Positions 25,602 through 33,057 of a stretch of 48,838 nt of DNA are shown here, piece after piece (position 1 is the stretch's first letter; every line of letters starts with the position of its first letter). The stretch lies in NCBI GenBank assembly GCA_003140835.1, contig PLLA01000063.1, forward strand, positions 2,401-51,238, written 5' to 3'. The notes below the pieces were generated by a model. The model worked only from the letters and a program-made list of their open reading frames with translations, made no database searches and was not told the origin of the DNA. Source of the stretch: Candidatus Tumulicola scandinaviensis. GTDB lineage: Bacteria > Vulcanimicrobiota > Vulcanimicrobiia > Vulcanimicrobiales > Vulcanimicrobiaceae. The translations under genes were made by a program, and so were the position numbers.

Positions 25602-27260
25602 TTAGAAATCGTACTCGAGCTGCGCGCGATTGTATTTAAACAGCGGCAGACCGCCCAGAAAACTGCTGCCGATGGCTGCGCCGGGCGGACAGCTGGTCGC
25701 CGAAGCGCCGCAGTAGGTATTCGACTCAGAACGTTGCGCGTACCGGTAGCGAAGCAACAGCCCCTTGTACCGTCCGTTAGCGACCGGACTAAAGCGATAC
25801 TGGCCGTCGAGATTCCATTCGTTGGTATTCTCGGCCACCAGCGCGTTGCCGTAGTTGTACCACGCATCGCTGGCGATGAAGATCCATCGCTTGTTGGTCG
25901 ACGTGTACGTTGCGGCAAGTTTCCACGACGTCCCCGGCGCGCGCCGGTCGGCCATCCCTTGAGAGATTTGCGTCGTGAAGAACGGATCGGCCGCATAGTT
26001 GTCCGTATACGGCGAGGCCCACCCGCCGTAGTAGACGTTCGTCGTGCCGTTCGGATTCGTGAAACAGACGCCGGCCTGACCGGACGAACCGCCGTTGCCC
26101 GGCAAGAAATAGCCGAGGGTGGCGGCCTTCGCCGAGATCTGATACGTACTGTTGTTGCACGTCACGCCCGCCGGCAGAGCGACGTTGTCGTTTTGCCACG
26201 GAATCGAATCGAATCCGGCCGTAAGCAGAATGTTTGGCGTGACGTTCGCGCCGATTTGGACGCCGATATCGGAGCTACGAATCTTTCCGATGTACGACGC
26301 CCCGGCGTTGCTTTCGAAACCGCCTTGCAGCGCAACGAACGGCTTGAACTTGTTCGACGCCATCGTGTATTTGCCGTCGAACCACCACATGTTCAAGAGC
26401 GACGAAACCGAGTACAGATAGCCGTTGAGCGCGTAGTCGCTATCTTTCGGCGCGTACCCAACTCTTCCGTAGAAGAATCCGTTGGTGTTGATGCTGCCGC
26501 CGCCGGGCACGAAAATATTCTGTGCCAAGCCGCCGCCGCCGGCCGGGAAGCTCGTCAGCAGCGTCGTGCTGTCGAACGTGTTGCTCGTCCGGTTCTCGAA
26601 CTGAATCATGTCGGCGGCTTCGAAAAGCCACCCCTGACCGAGCTGGTATGAAATGTCCGCACCTTGGTAAGCGGCCGGTTTCATACGCGTGGCGTCGTAC
26701 GATCCCGCCCACGGTGACGTGAACAGCTGGTCGCCGACCTTGCCGTCGAGGCCGAAGCCCTTATACGCCAGATACGCTTCCGGGAAGGTGCTGAGCGCAA
26801 AGCCCGGCAGCGTGTCGTCCGGATTGGTATTCGGCGGGGCTTGAGAAACGCACGGTTTTCCTTTGGCGTGAGAGCTGGCCACGGTACACGGCCCGGCGAT
26901 CGGATTGGCGTAGAAGTATGTGCCGCCGACGTACCAGCCACCGCCTGGAAAGTTGTAGTCGACGTGTAAGTCGATGCCGCTATTGAGCGAGGCTTGGTTC
27001 ACGCCGTTCGCATTATACTTTGCGCCCGGCGAAAAGTTGAACTGCGTTCCTGGGTTATTCGACGCGTTTTGACGCGTGAAGTAGTACGAGCGAAAAAAAC
27101 CACGATACGTAAACGGGCTGGGCGCGGGGCTCGGCGAGGGATTGGTTTGGGCGACCGCCTTCGGCGCCGGTGTTGCCGACGTTTCCGCCGACGCCAACGA
27201 GACGCTCACCATAACCAATGCCACCGCCCAAAAGCCCGCGCGTGCGACTAGAGATAGCAC
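25602..27260 (-). CDS. Outer-membrane beta-barrel porin, paralog 2, probably phosphate-starvation regulated
   Basis: A 552-residue paralog of the preceding porin: signal peptide (about 1-26, ends SLASA-E), Pro/Ser linker, barrel strands and the same C-terminus NRAQLEYDF. Shared blocks include FRSYYFTRQNASNNPG, HAKGKPCVSQAPPNTNPDD, PGFALSTFPEAYL, AADMIQFENRTSNTF and TTNVYYGGWASPYTDNY. The start is GTG 27260 with GGAGACTTT nine bases upstream, matching paralog 1 in leader and length; an upstream GTG (27305) adds 15 residues but lacks this site and overlaps the candidate -10 element. Three 11-bp-spaced CTTAA units (27324-27350) precede it, as expected for PhoB control, and phoBR and pstB lie just upstream. 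Likely a phosphate or polyphosphate porin functionally like OprP/PhoE; this is inferred from context, not from barrel residues. Confidence 0.82.
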   Translation of the reverse strand: MLSLVARAGFWAVALVMVSVSLASAETSATPAPKAVAQTNPSPSPAPSPFTYRGFFRSYYFTRQNASNNPGTQFNFSPGAKYNANGVNQASLNSGIDLHVDYNFPGGGWYVGGTYFYANPIAGPCTVASSHAKGKPCVSQAPPNTNPDDTLPGFALSTFPEAYLAYKGFGLDGKVGDQLFTSPWAGSYDATRMKPAAYQGADISYQLGQGWLFEAADMIQFENRTSNTFDSTTLLTSFPAGGGGLAQNIFVPGGGSINTNGFFYGRVGYAPKDSDYALNGYLYSVSSLLNMWWFDGKYTMASNKFKPFVALQGGFESNAGASYIGKIRSSDIGVQIGANVTPNILLTAGFDSIPWQNDNVALPAGVTCNNSTYQISAKAATLGYFLPGNGGSSGQAGVCFTNPNGTTNVYYGGWASPYTDNYAADPFFTTQISQGMADRRAPGTSWKLAATYTSTNKRWIFIASDAWYNYGNALVAENTNEWNLDGQYRFSPVANGRYKGLLLRYRYAQRSESNTYCGASATSCPPGAAIGSSFLGGLPLFKYNRAQLEYDF

Positions 27261-27306
27261 GGGTAAAGTCTCCTTCAGCTTTTTCTGACGAGGATTGAAC
27301 GCCACC

Positions 27307-27312
27307 AGTCTA
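27307..27312 (-). promoter_or_regulatory. Candidate -10 element for porin 2
   Basis: Read on the minus strand this is TAGACT (four of six to TATAAT), 11 bases downstream of the last CTTAA unit, the spacing typical of PhoB-activated promoters in which the Pho box replaces the -35. It lies 47 bases before the GTG start. Confidence 0.4.
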
Positions 27313-27320
27313 TCCGGCCG

Positions 27321-27351
27321 CGATTAAGCGATGTTTAAGGACGCCTTAAGG
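27321..27351 (-). promoter_or_regulatory. Putative Pho box: three CTTAA direct repeats at 11-bp spacing
   Basis: On the plus strand ttaag begins at 27324, 27335 and 27346, exactly 11 bp apart (CTTAA on the coding strand). This matches the architecture of PhoB/PhoP operators, and the unit is close to the cyanobacterial CTTAACCT Pho-box repeat. It lies 64-91 bases upstream of the porin 2 start. A phoB-type gene is 2.4 kb away. Confidence 0.75.
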
Positions 27352-27409
27352 CAGTTAGCGACCCTGACCCTCGTAGCGTCCCATTGGAGAAAGGAATCGA
27401 AGGTACGTT

Positions 27410-28201
27410 CTATCCGAATCTGCCGGTGATGTAGTCTTCGGTCCGCTTATCGCGCGGTTTGGTGAAGATCGATGAGGTGGTGTCGGTCTCGATCATATCG
27501 CCGAGCAGAAAGAACGCCGTATAATCGCTGATGCGGGCCGCCTGCTGCATCGAATGCGTCACGATGACGACCGTGTAGATGCGCTTGAGCTCTTCGATCA
27601 GATCCTCGATCTTGCTGGTGGCGATGGGGTCGAGCGCCGAGGCCGGCTCGTCCATCAAGATTACCTCGGGATCTACCGCCAGGCAGCGCGCGATGCACAG
27701 GCGTTGCTGCTGGCCGCCCGATAGATCGAGCGCCGAACGGTTGAGCCGATCCTTGACTTCGTCCCACAGCGCGGCGTGCCGAAGACTGCGCTCGCAAATC
27801 TCGGCCAGCACGTCTTTGCGCCTTTCGCCGTGCACCATCGGGCCGTACGCGACGTTCTCAAGAATCGTTTTCGGAAACGGGTTGGGACGTTGAAAGACCA
27901 TGCCAACGCGATGGCGGATCGTAACCGGATCGATTTCGGGAGCGTAGATGTCGGCGCCGTCGAGGAGCACGCGCCCCTCGACCCGCGCGCCCGGCGTCAG
28001 GTCGTGCATGCGATTCAGCGCACGGATGAACGTCGACTTTCCACATCCCGACGGACCGATGAGGGCCGTCACGCAGTTCTGACGCATTTCCAGCGTCGCG
28101 CCTTTGATGGCGTGAAACGAGCCGTAGAAAATGTTGAGATTCTCGGCCTTCAGTTTCGCTTGCGTCGAAAGGGAAGCCGACTCAGGCTTGGTCACGAACA
28201 T
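27410..28201 (-). CDS. pstB: Phosphate ABC transporter ATP-binding protein PstB
   Basis: A 263-residue ABC ATPase of PstB length. Walker [10 protein letters not shown] (49-57), the PstB-typical [14 protein letters not shown] after the Q-loop, signature LSGGQQQR, Walker [14 protein letters not shown], and switch His in [15 protein letters not shown]. It powers high-affinity phosphate import with PstSCA, none of which is in the window: the last member of the pst set seems detached here, or its partners lie elsewhere. ATG at 28201. A small gene precedes it by 51 bases and porin 2 with its Pho box follows. About 150 bases (27261-27409) separate it from the porin start and hold the Pho box. Confidence 0.95.
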   Translation of the reverse strand: MFVTKPESASLSTQAKLKAENLNIFYGSFHAIKGATLEMRQNCVTALIGPSGCGKSTFIRALNRMHDLTPGARVEGRVLLDGADIYAPEIDPVTIRHRVGMVFQRPNPFPKTILENVAYGPMVHGERRKDVLAEICERSLRHAALWDEVKDRLNRSALDLSGGQQQRLCIARCLAVDPEVILMDEPASALDPIATSKIEDLIEELKRIYTVVIVTHSMQQAARISDYTAFFLLGDMIETDTTSSIFTKPRDKRTEDYITGRFG

Positions 28202-28252
28202 CTGCGCCGTTCTTTCGGCGGCCGGCGCGCCGGCGCCCGCACGCCGAATCGG

Positions 28253-28432
28253 TTAGCCGGGGGCGCCGGTGCCGGACGCCGGCAACGGATGCGGCTCGAC
28301 GAGCGACTCGAGATACCACTCGCGAACATCTTGCAGCGTTGCGTCGCGGCAAAGTTCGGGAAGAACCGCCAGGATCTGTGCCCGCATGGAGGCCTCGGCC
28401 GGGGCGGGTACGCGGATGGCCGCTCGCATCAT
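28253..28432 (-). CDS. Small hypothetical protein upstream of pstB
   Basis: A 59-residue ORF starting MMRAAIRVPAPAEAS and containing LCRDATLQDVREWYLESLVEP, which looks like a short amphipathic helix pair. I do not recognise it. Starts at 28432, 28429 or 28387 are all possible and none has a strong ribosome site. Its stop is 51 bases before pstB and a weak 11-bp-periodic TAA array precedes it, so it could be the first cistron of a pstB unit. It may also be non-coding. Confidence 0.4.
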   Translation of the reverse strand: MMRAAIRVPAPAEASMRAQILAVLPELCRDATLQDVREWYLESLVEPHPLPASGTGAPG

Positions 28433-28454
28433 GCAACCAGCCTGCCACACCAAG

Positions 28455-28482
28455 GTTAGGCCGGCTTTATCGCTTGATTAAC
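28455..28482 (-). promoter_or_regulatory. Weak Pho-box-like array upstream of the small ORF and pstB
   Basis: On the plus strand TTA occurs at 28456, 28467 and 28478, again exactly 11 bp apart; on the coding strand the units read GTTAATC, GATAAAG, CCTAACC. Only the TAA core is conserved, so this is much weaker than the porin array, and no -10 is evident at the expected distance. Confidence 0.35.
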
Positions 28483-28484
28483 GG

Positions 28485-28584
28485 TGTCATCCCGAGCGCT
28501 TCTTTTGTCATCCGCTCGTCCTTCGACTGCGGCGCTTCGCGCCTTCGCTCAGGATGACAAAGGCGCTCTCCGCTCAGGATGACA
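28485..28584. repeat. Dispersed palindromic repeat cluster
   Basis: The gap between phoR and the small ORF holds two copies of cgctcaggatgaca (28546-28559, 28571-28584) and two near-inverted copies, tgtcatcccgagcg (28485-28498) and tgtcatccgctcg (28506-28518), with cttcgactgcggcgcttcgc between. The same unit opens the window (1-36). It can fold into hairpins and follows the 3' end of phoR. No ORF or transposase is associated. Confidence 0.85.
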
Positions 28585-28596
28585 AGGGGAGAAATC

Positions 28597-29781
28597 CTAC
28601 GGTTCGCGTTTGATGCGCATGATCGGAATGCGTACCGTGAACGTGGTCCCCCGGCCCAGCATCGACTCGGCCGAGATTGCGCCGCCGTGGGCGTCGACGA
28701 TCCCCTTGACGATTGCCAGACCGAGTCCGGCGCCGCCGCTTTCGCGCCGGCGCGAGCGATCGACCACGTAGAACCGCTCGAAGATGTGCGGAACGTCGCG
28801 GTACGGTATGCCCTCGCCGTTATCGCGAACGCGCACGACGGCATCGCTATCGCGCGCATCCAGCTCGATCTTCACGCGACCTCCGCGCGGCGTATGGCGA
28901 ATCGCATTATCGATCAAGTTGACGAAGACTTGCGAAAGCCGGTCGGGATCCGCTTCCACTTGAACCGGCCGAAGTGGAAGCAGTTCGAGGGCGACGCCCT
29001 TGTTGGCGGCTTGCGGCTCGAAGGACGCGACGATCGGATGCGCGACTTCTTCGAGATCGATCTCGCGCAATGCTAGCTTTAGCTGTCCCGATTCCGCGCG
29101 GGCTTGTTCGAGCAACTGCTGAACGAGCGCGGTGAGACGGTCGACCTCCAGCAGCACTTGGGGCAGAAACAAATCGCGGGCTTCGTCGTCGGGGGACGCC
29201 AGCACGGTTTCGAGCATCAGCTTGATCGACGACAGCGGAGTGCGCAGCTCGTGCGAAACGTTGGAAAGGAACTCTTTGCGAGCTCGGTCGAGCCGCACCA
29301 GCGCCGTTTGATCGTCGGCGAAGACGGCGACCCATCGCGGATCGTTCCCGTCGCCGACGAGCGGGTACACCGCGACGCGATAAATGCGCTGGCCTTCCGC
29401 GCCGGAGAGCGTCAGTGGGGCGACCGACGATTCGCCCTGCAACGCATCGGTGATGCGGCGCTCAACTTCGACGTTGGGAATCGCTTCGATGACGTGTGAG
29501 CCGAGCGCGCGTTCGGTATCGAAGCCGAAAATCGCGCCGGCGGCGGGGTTGGCAAACTCGACCCGTCGCTGTAGGTCGACCAGCACGATGCCGATTGGCA
29601 GCGCCCGCACCAGCCGGGCAAAGGCGTCGTCGACGGCCGCATCCACGGGAGCGAGGGGCGCGGGAAGGGGCGGCAGCGGCGGCTCGGACGCCCGGCGAAC
29701 GGCGAACGCACGCGCGAGCAGCACGCCGACGATCAATCCGAGGGTTGCCGCGGCGGGCAGCGCCCATTCCAGCGACGTCAT
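28597..29781 (-). CDS. phoR: PhoR-like sensor histidine kinase
   Basis: A 394-residue membrane kinase: one N-terminal helix (about 7-27), a Pro-rich linker, a PAS domain (about 55-165), HisKA with the phospho-acceptor H177 in FLSNVSHELRTPLSS, and HATPase_c with N box (VFNLIDNAIRH region), DNGEGIP (G1), GLGLAIVKGIVDAHGG (G2). This is the one-helix plus PAS layout of PhoR, which senses phosphate through Pst/PhoU rather than by a periplasmic domain. ATG at 29781, 15 bases after phoB. The gene symbol rests on layout and the pstB/porin context. Confidence 0.85.
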   Translation of the reverse strand: MTSLEWALPAAATLGLIVGVLLARAFAVRRASEPPLPPLPAPLAPVDAAVDDAFARLVRALPIGIVLVDLQRRVEFANPAAGAIFGFDTERALGSHVIEAIPNVEVERRITDALQGESSVAPLTLSGAEGQRIYRVAVYPLVGDGNDPRWVAVFADDQTALVRLDRARKEFLSNVSHELRTPLSSIKLMLETVLASPDDEARDLFLPQVLLEVDRLTALVQQLLEQARAESGQLKLALREIDLEEVAHPIVASFEPQAANKGVALELLPLRPVQVEADPDRLSQVFVNLIDNAIRHTPRGGRVKIELDARDSDAVVRVRDNGEGIPYRDVPHIFERFYVVDRSRRRESGGAGLGLAIVKGIVDAHGGAISAESMLGRGTTFTVRIPIMRIKREP

Positions 29782-29796
29782 CGAAAGCCGGGTCCG

Positions 29797-30537
29797 CTAC
29801 ACCTTGAACATATAGCCGCGGCTGCGCACGGTGAGAATGTGACGCGGGGTCCGCGAGTCTTCTTCGATCTTCTCGCGCAGCCAGCGGACGTGGACGCTAA
29901 CCGTTTGCTGTTCGCCTTCGAAATCGTATCCCCACACCTTGTCCAGCAAGGTCTGGCGGGTGACGACGCGCCCGTTGTTCTCCATGAGCACGCGCAGCAG
30001 CGCGAACTCCTTCGGGGCCAACGCGACGTTCTTGCCACGCACCGTGAGCTGCTGGCGCGACGGGTCGAGAACGATCTCGCCGAGCGCGATCGCCTCGTCG
30101 TGACCCGACTGAATCGGTGCTTGACGGCGCAGGCGCGCCTTTACGCGCGCTAAGAATTCGTGAAGTGCGAACGGCTTGGTGACGTAGTCGTCGGCACCGA
30201 GCTCGAGCGCGAGGACTTTGTCGATCTCCTGGTCCTTCGCCGTTAGCATGATAATCGGGACCGAGCTGAACTTCCGAATTTCCTTACATGCTTCGATGCC
30301 GTCCAGAACCGGAAGCATGATGTCGAGAACGATCAGGTCGGGTTGCTCGCGCTGCGCCATGGCGATTGCGCTGCGACCGTCGCTGGCGGTAACCACCGCG
30401 TAGCCGCTGCGCTCTAAGTTAAAGCGCAGCGTCTGGAGTATCGCCGACTCATCATCGACCACCAGAATCTTCTTATTGAAGTCCGGCGTCTTGACGAACG
30501 CGCTACGCGCGGGCTTGGCTTCCAACGATCCGTTCAT
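29797..30537 (-). CDS. phoB: PhoB/RegX3-like OmpR-family response regulator
   Basis: A 246-residue OmpR-family regulator. Receiver domain with acidic pair D28-D29, phospho-acceptor D72 (VLDIMLPVLDG), the conserved T/K switch residues (LTAKD, VTKPF), and a C-terminal winged helix with DKVWGYDFEGEQQTVSVHVRW-type recognition sequence and the RGYMFKV wing. There is a roughly 22-residue N-terminal extension. The ATG at 30537 lies 35 bases inside the end of the dehydrogenase gene; no better start exists downstream. It most likely binds the CTTAA arrays found at 27324 and perhaps 28456. Confidence 0.88.
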   Translation of the reverse strand: MNGSLEAKPARSAFVKTPDFNKKILVVDDESAILQTLRFNLERSGYAVVTASDGRSAIAMAQREQPDLIVLDIMLPVLDGIEACKEIRKFSSVPIIMLTAKDQEIDKVLALELGADDYVTKPFALHEFLARVKARLRRQAPIQSGHDEAIALGEIVLDPSRQQLTVRGKNVALAPKEFALLRVLMENNGRVVTRQTLLDKVWGYDFEGEQQTVSVHVRWLREKIEEDSRTPRHILTVRSRGYMFKV

Positions 30538-31402
30538 ACGATTTGACTACTGCGCTGTAGTCCAGCGCTCCGTCTCCCATTGCCGAGCGAGAAGTATATA
30601 TTTGGTAAGCCAACGCGGTCGCCGGCATCGGATAGTCGGCGGCTCGGGCGGCATCCAGGGCCGCAGCCAGGTCTTTACGGAGGAGGTCGACGGCAAACCC
30701 CCCTTCGAGCTTTCCGGCCAGCCACGTTTTGGGCAGCCACTGCTCCAACAGATAGTTTGAAGCCGTCGCGGTTGCGAGCACTTCGCGAACGCGATCCAAG
30801 TCGGCGCCGGCGCGTTGCGCGAAAAGCAGCCCCTCGGCGTTTGCAATCATGACGTTCGCAATGATGATCTGATTGACCAGCTTGACCGTCTCGCCCATTC
30901 CCACCGGTCCGAGGTGGTACGCCTTTCCCATCGCCGCGAGAATCGGCTCCGCCTCGGCGAAGCTGGCAGCGTCCGCTCCCACCATGATCGTCAAGCTGCC
31001 GCCGGCGGCTCGTACCGGGCCCCCGCTGACCGGAGCGTCGACGAATCTCAAGCTCCGCTCGCTCAGTTGCGCGGCAAAACGGCGCGACGCGACCGGCGAG
31101 ATGGTCGACATGTCGACGACCAGGGTGCCGGGCTTTGCACCGGCGACGACGCCCTCGGACGCGAAGAGCACTTCTTCGACCTGCGGCGCATCCCGCACGC
31201 AGATAGCGACGACGGCGACCGAAGACGCCACCGCTGCGGGATTTGGAGCTTCGATGACGCCGCATTCGGCGCGTAATCGCTCGATTGCGTCGCGACGCCG
31301 ATGCGCGCAGGCGGTGACGGTAAAACCGGCCCGGCACAGGGAGCGGACCATCGGTTCGCCCATCGCGCCAAGTCCGACGAATCCGACTCGCCGCTCGCTC
31401 AC
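30503..31402 (-). CDS. 3-hydroxyisobutyrate dehydrogenase-family oxidoreductase
   Basis: A 299-residue beta-hydroxyacid dehydrogenase (NAD(P)-dependent; 3-hydroxyisobutyrate, tartronate semialdehyde or glyoxylate/succinic-semialdehyde reductase types share this fold). Rossmann GLGAMG (10-15), substrate loop FVDAPVSGGPVRAAGG, catalytic Lys in GMGETVKLVNQ, and the C-terminal KDLAAAL. The start is GTG 31402 with AAAGG seven bases upstream. The true substrate cannot be read from the sequence. It overlaps phoB by 35 bases and is divergent from the aldolase with 114 bases between. Confidence 0.9.
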   Translation of the reverse strand: MSERRVGFVGLGAMGEPMVRSLCRAGFTVTACAHRRRDAIERLRAECGVIEAPNPAAVASSVAVVAICVRDAPQVEEVLFASEGVVAGAKPGTLVVDMSTISPVASRRFAAQLSERSLRFVDAPVSGGPVRAAGGSLTIMVGADAASFAEAEPILAAMGKAYHLGPVGMGETVKLVNQIIIANVMIANAEGLLFAQRAGADLDRVREVLATATASNYLLEQWLPKTWLAGKLEGGFAVDLLRKDLAAALDAARAADYPMPATALAYQIYTSRSAMGDGALDYSAVVKSYERIVGSQARA

Positions 31403-31516
31403 GCTCGGGCCTTTGGGCGCATTACCGAGCCTTTCCCGCCGCCTCGAGGGGCGCATCGAAGAATGGCCGAAGGCTGTCGACCACCACCTCGCAGCACCCG
31501 CCGGAGTACCAACGAC

Positions 31517-32440
31517 GTGACCATCGCCGCCGCCCCCGTTACTCGCCCCACCTTCGACGAGATGAACCTCTCGACGGGTAAGCGCACCCGCCTTCACCGT
31601 TTGATGTACGAGCACGGGCCGGCCAACGGCACGCTGATGATGCTGCCGATCGACCAAGGACTCGAGCACGGACCGATTGATTTTTTCGACAACCCCGACG
31701 CGATCGATACCGACTGGATCTACCGGCTCGCCGTCGAGGGCAACTTCTCGGGAATTGCGCTTCATATCGGCTTGGCGGAAAAATACCAACAAAAATATGC
31801 CGGCCGGGTGCCGCTGTTGCTCAAAGTGAACGGGAAGACGAACGTTCCCTCCGACGACGATGCATTTAGTCCGATGACGTCGTCGGTCGAAGACGCCGTT
31901 CGTCTGGGTGCCGACGCCGTGGGATACACGCTCTACGTCGGCAGCCCGGCGCAAGATCTCGACATGGCGCAATGCAACGACGTGCGTCGCGAATGCGACC
32001 GCTACGGAATGCCGCTGGTTGTGTGGGCTTATCCGCGCGGCGTCGCCGTCAAAGCCAAAGGCGGAATCGACTCGCTCTACGCTGTGGACTATGCGGCGCG
32101 TGTCGCCTGCGAGATGGGGGCCAACGTGGTCAAGCTCAACGAGCCGGTTTGGAAACCCGACGATGCGTCGAAGCTTCCTAAGCCGTATGACACACTCGAA
32201 TTTACCGATGTCGAGGGCTTACGCAAGGTCGTGAAATCGGCCGGCCGCACGCTCGTGCTCGTCTCCGGCGGCAGCAAGATGGGCGACGAGGCGACGATCC
32301 ACAAAGCGCGCGCCGCCATGGAAGCCGGCTGCGTCGGACTGATTTTCGGACGCAATATGTGGCAGCGAAAATGGGACAGCGCGCTCTCGATGGCGTCGCA
32401 GATGCACGACGTTATGAACGCGTACGGGCAGCCGCAGTAG
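31517..32440 (+). CDS. Class I fructose-bisphosphate aldolase (DhnA/FbaB type)
   Basis: A 307-residue TIM-barrel Schiff-base aldolase of the archaeal/FbaB (DhnA) class, catalysing fructose-1,6-bisphosphate cleavage or formation in glycolysis and gluconeogenesis. Seen: LPIDQGLEHGP near the N-terminus, GYTLYVGSP, PLVVWAYPRG, ANVVKLNEP with the likely Schiff-base lysine, LVLVSGGSKMGDE and GLIFGRNMWQR for phosphate binding. The start is GTG 31517 with GGAG ten bases upstream; ATG 31562 is an alternative. Stands alone, with nifU following at 57 bases. Confidence 0.9.
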   Translation: MTIAAAPVTRPTFDEMNLSTGKRTRLHRLMYEHGPANGTLMMLPIDQGLEHGPIDFFDNPDAIDTDWIYRLAVEGNFSGIALHIGLAEKYQQKYAGRVPLLLKVNGKTNVPSDDDAFSPMTSSVEDAVRLGADAVGYTLYVGSPAQDLDMAQCNDVRRECDRYGMPLVVWAYPRGVAVKAKGGIDSLYAVDYAARVACEMGANVVKLNEPVWKPDDASKLPKPYDTLEFTDVEGLRKVVKSAGRTLVLVSGGSKMGDEATIHKARAAMEAGCVGLIFGRNMWQRKWDSALSMASQMHDVMNAYGQPQ

Positions 32441-32497
32441 CGCCCCGGCTGCGCAACCTATTCCGTCGCCCGCACGGTTCGAGGCGTAGTCGGCAAA

Positions 32498-32743
32498 ATG
32501 ATGACGGATAGTGTGAATCTCTCGATCGAAGAGCGCGTAAACGCGGCCATCGACAAGGTGCGGCCGGGTATTGCGATGGACGGCGGCGAGGTCTGGCTGG
32601 TCAAGGTTGAAGAGGGCGTCGCCTACGTGCAAATGCTCGGGGCGTGCGGCGGGTGTCCCGCGTCCACCATGACGCTCAAGGGCGCGATCGAAGCGATCGT
32701 GGTCGCCGACGTGCCCGAAGTGCGCGAGGTCGTTCAGATCTGA
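32498..32743 (+). CDS. NifU-like Fe-S cluster scaffold domain protein
   Basis: An 81-residue stand-alone NifU C-terminal (NFU) domain with the CxxC in GACGGCPAST that holds a transient 4Fe-4S cluster and passes it to apo-proteins. It starts with two Met codons, ATG 32498 or 32501. Possible clients in the window are the ferredoxin and the DinG helicase, but no direct link is shown. Confidence 0.93.
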   Translation: MMTDSVNLSIEERVNAAIDKVRPGIAMDGGEVWLVKVEEGVAYVQMLGACGGCPASTMTLKGAIEAIVVADVPEVREVVQI

Positions 32744-32760
32744 GGGACGGCGAAGCGCCC

Positions 32761-33009
32761 TTAGTGACCGCCGGCGCAGCGAGCGCAATACCAGCTGGTG
32801 GCGCCCGCGTGTTCCTGGGGTACCATGTGTTCGCGCCGGCCACGCCGGCCGCAGTTGGCGCAGGCGAACGTTTGTCCGATGGGCGCGCCGCTCGCCGTGA
32901 CCTCGTGCCGCTTCGCCGCGTACAGAACCAGATATATCACCAGCCCGACGACGAGCGGCGACCACGCGAAGAACTGGTTGAACGTGGTAGCTGAGATTTC
33001 CGACGGCAT
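32761..33009 (-). CDS. Small membrane protein with C-terminal zinc ribbon
   Basis: An 82-residue protein with one transmembrane helix (about 15-31, WSPLVVGLVIYLVLYAA) and a cytoplasmic or exposed zinc ribbon: C50, C53 (CANC) and C75, C78 (CARC), with a His just after. The ATG at 33009 has AAAAGG upstream. Convergent with nifU (17-base gap) and divergent from pcm (48 bases). I do not recognise a family. The membrane helix plus zinc ribbon resembles the N-terminus of the Clp ATPase in this window only in outline. Confidence 0.7.
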   Translation of the reverse strand: MPSEISATTFNQFFAWSPLVVGLVIYLVLYAAKRHEVTASGAPIGQTFACANCGRRGRREHMVPQEHAGATSWYCARCAGGH

Positions 33010-33057
33010 GGAGACCTTTTCCAGGCCTGCCGGGAGCACACCTCGGCGTAGGGGCGA

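Noticed and set aside
30503..31972. 489-codon version of the dehydrogenase
   Set aside because: The upstream 190 codons are antisense to the aldolase; GLGAMG begins ten residues after the GTG at 31402, as expected for the family.
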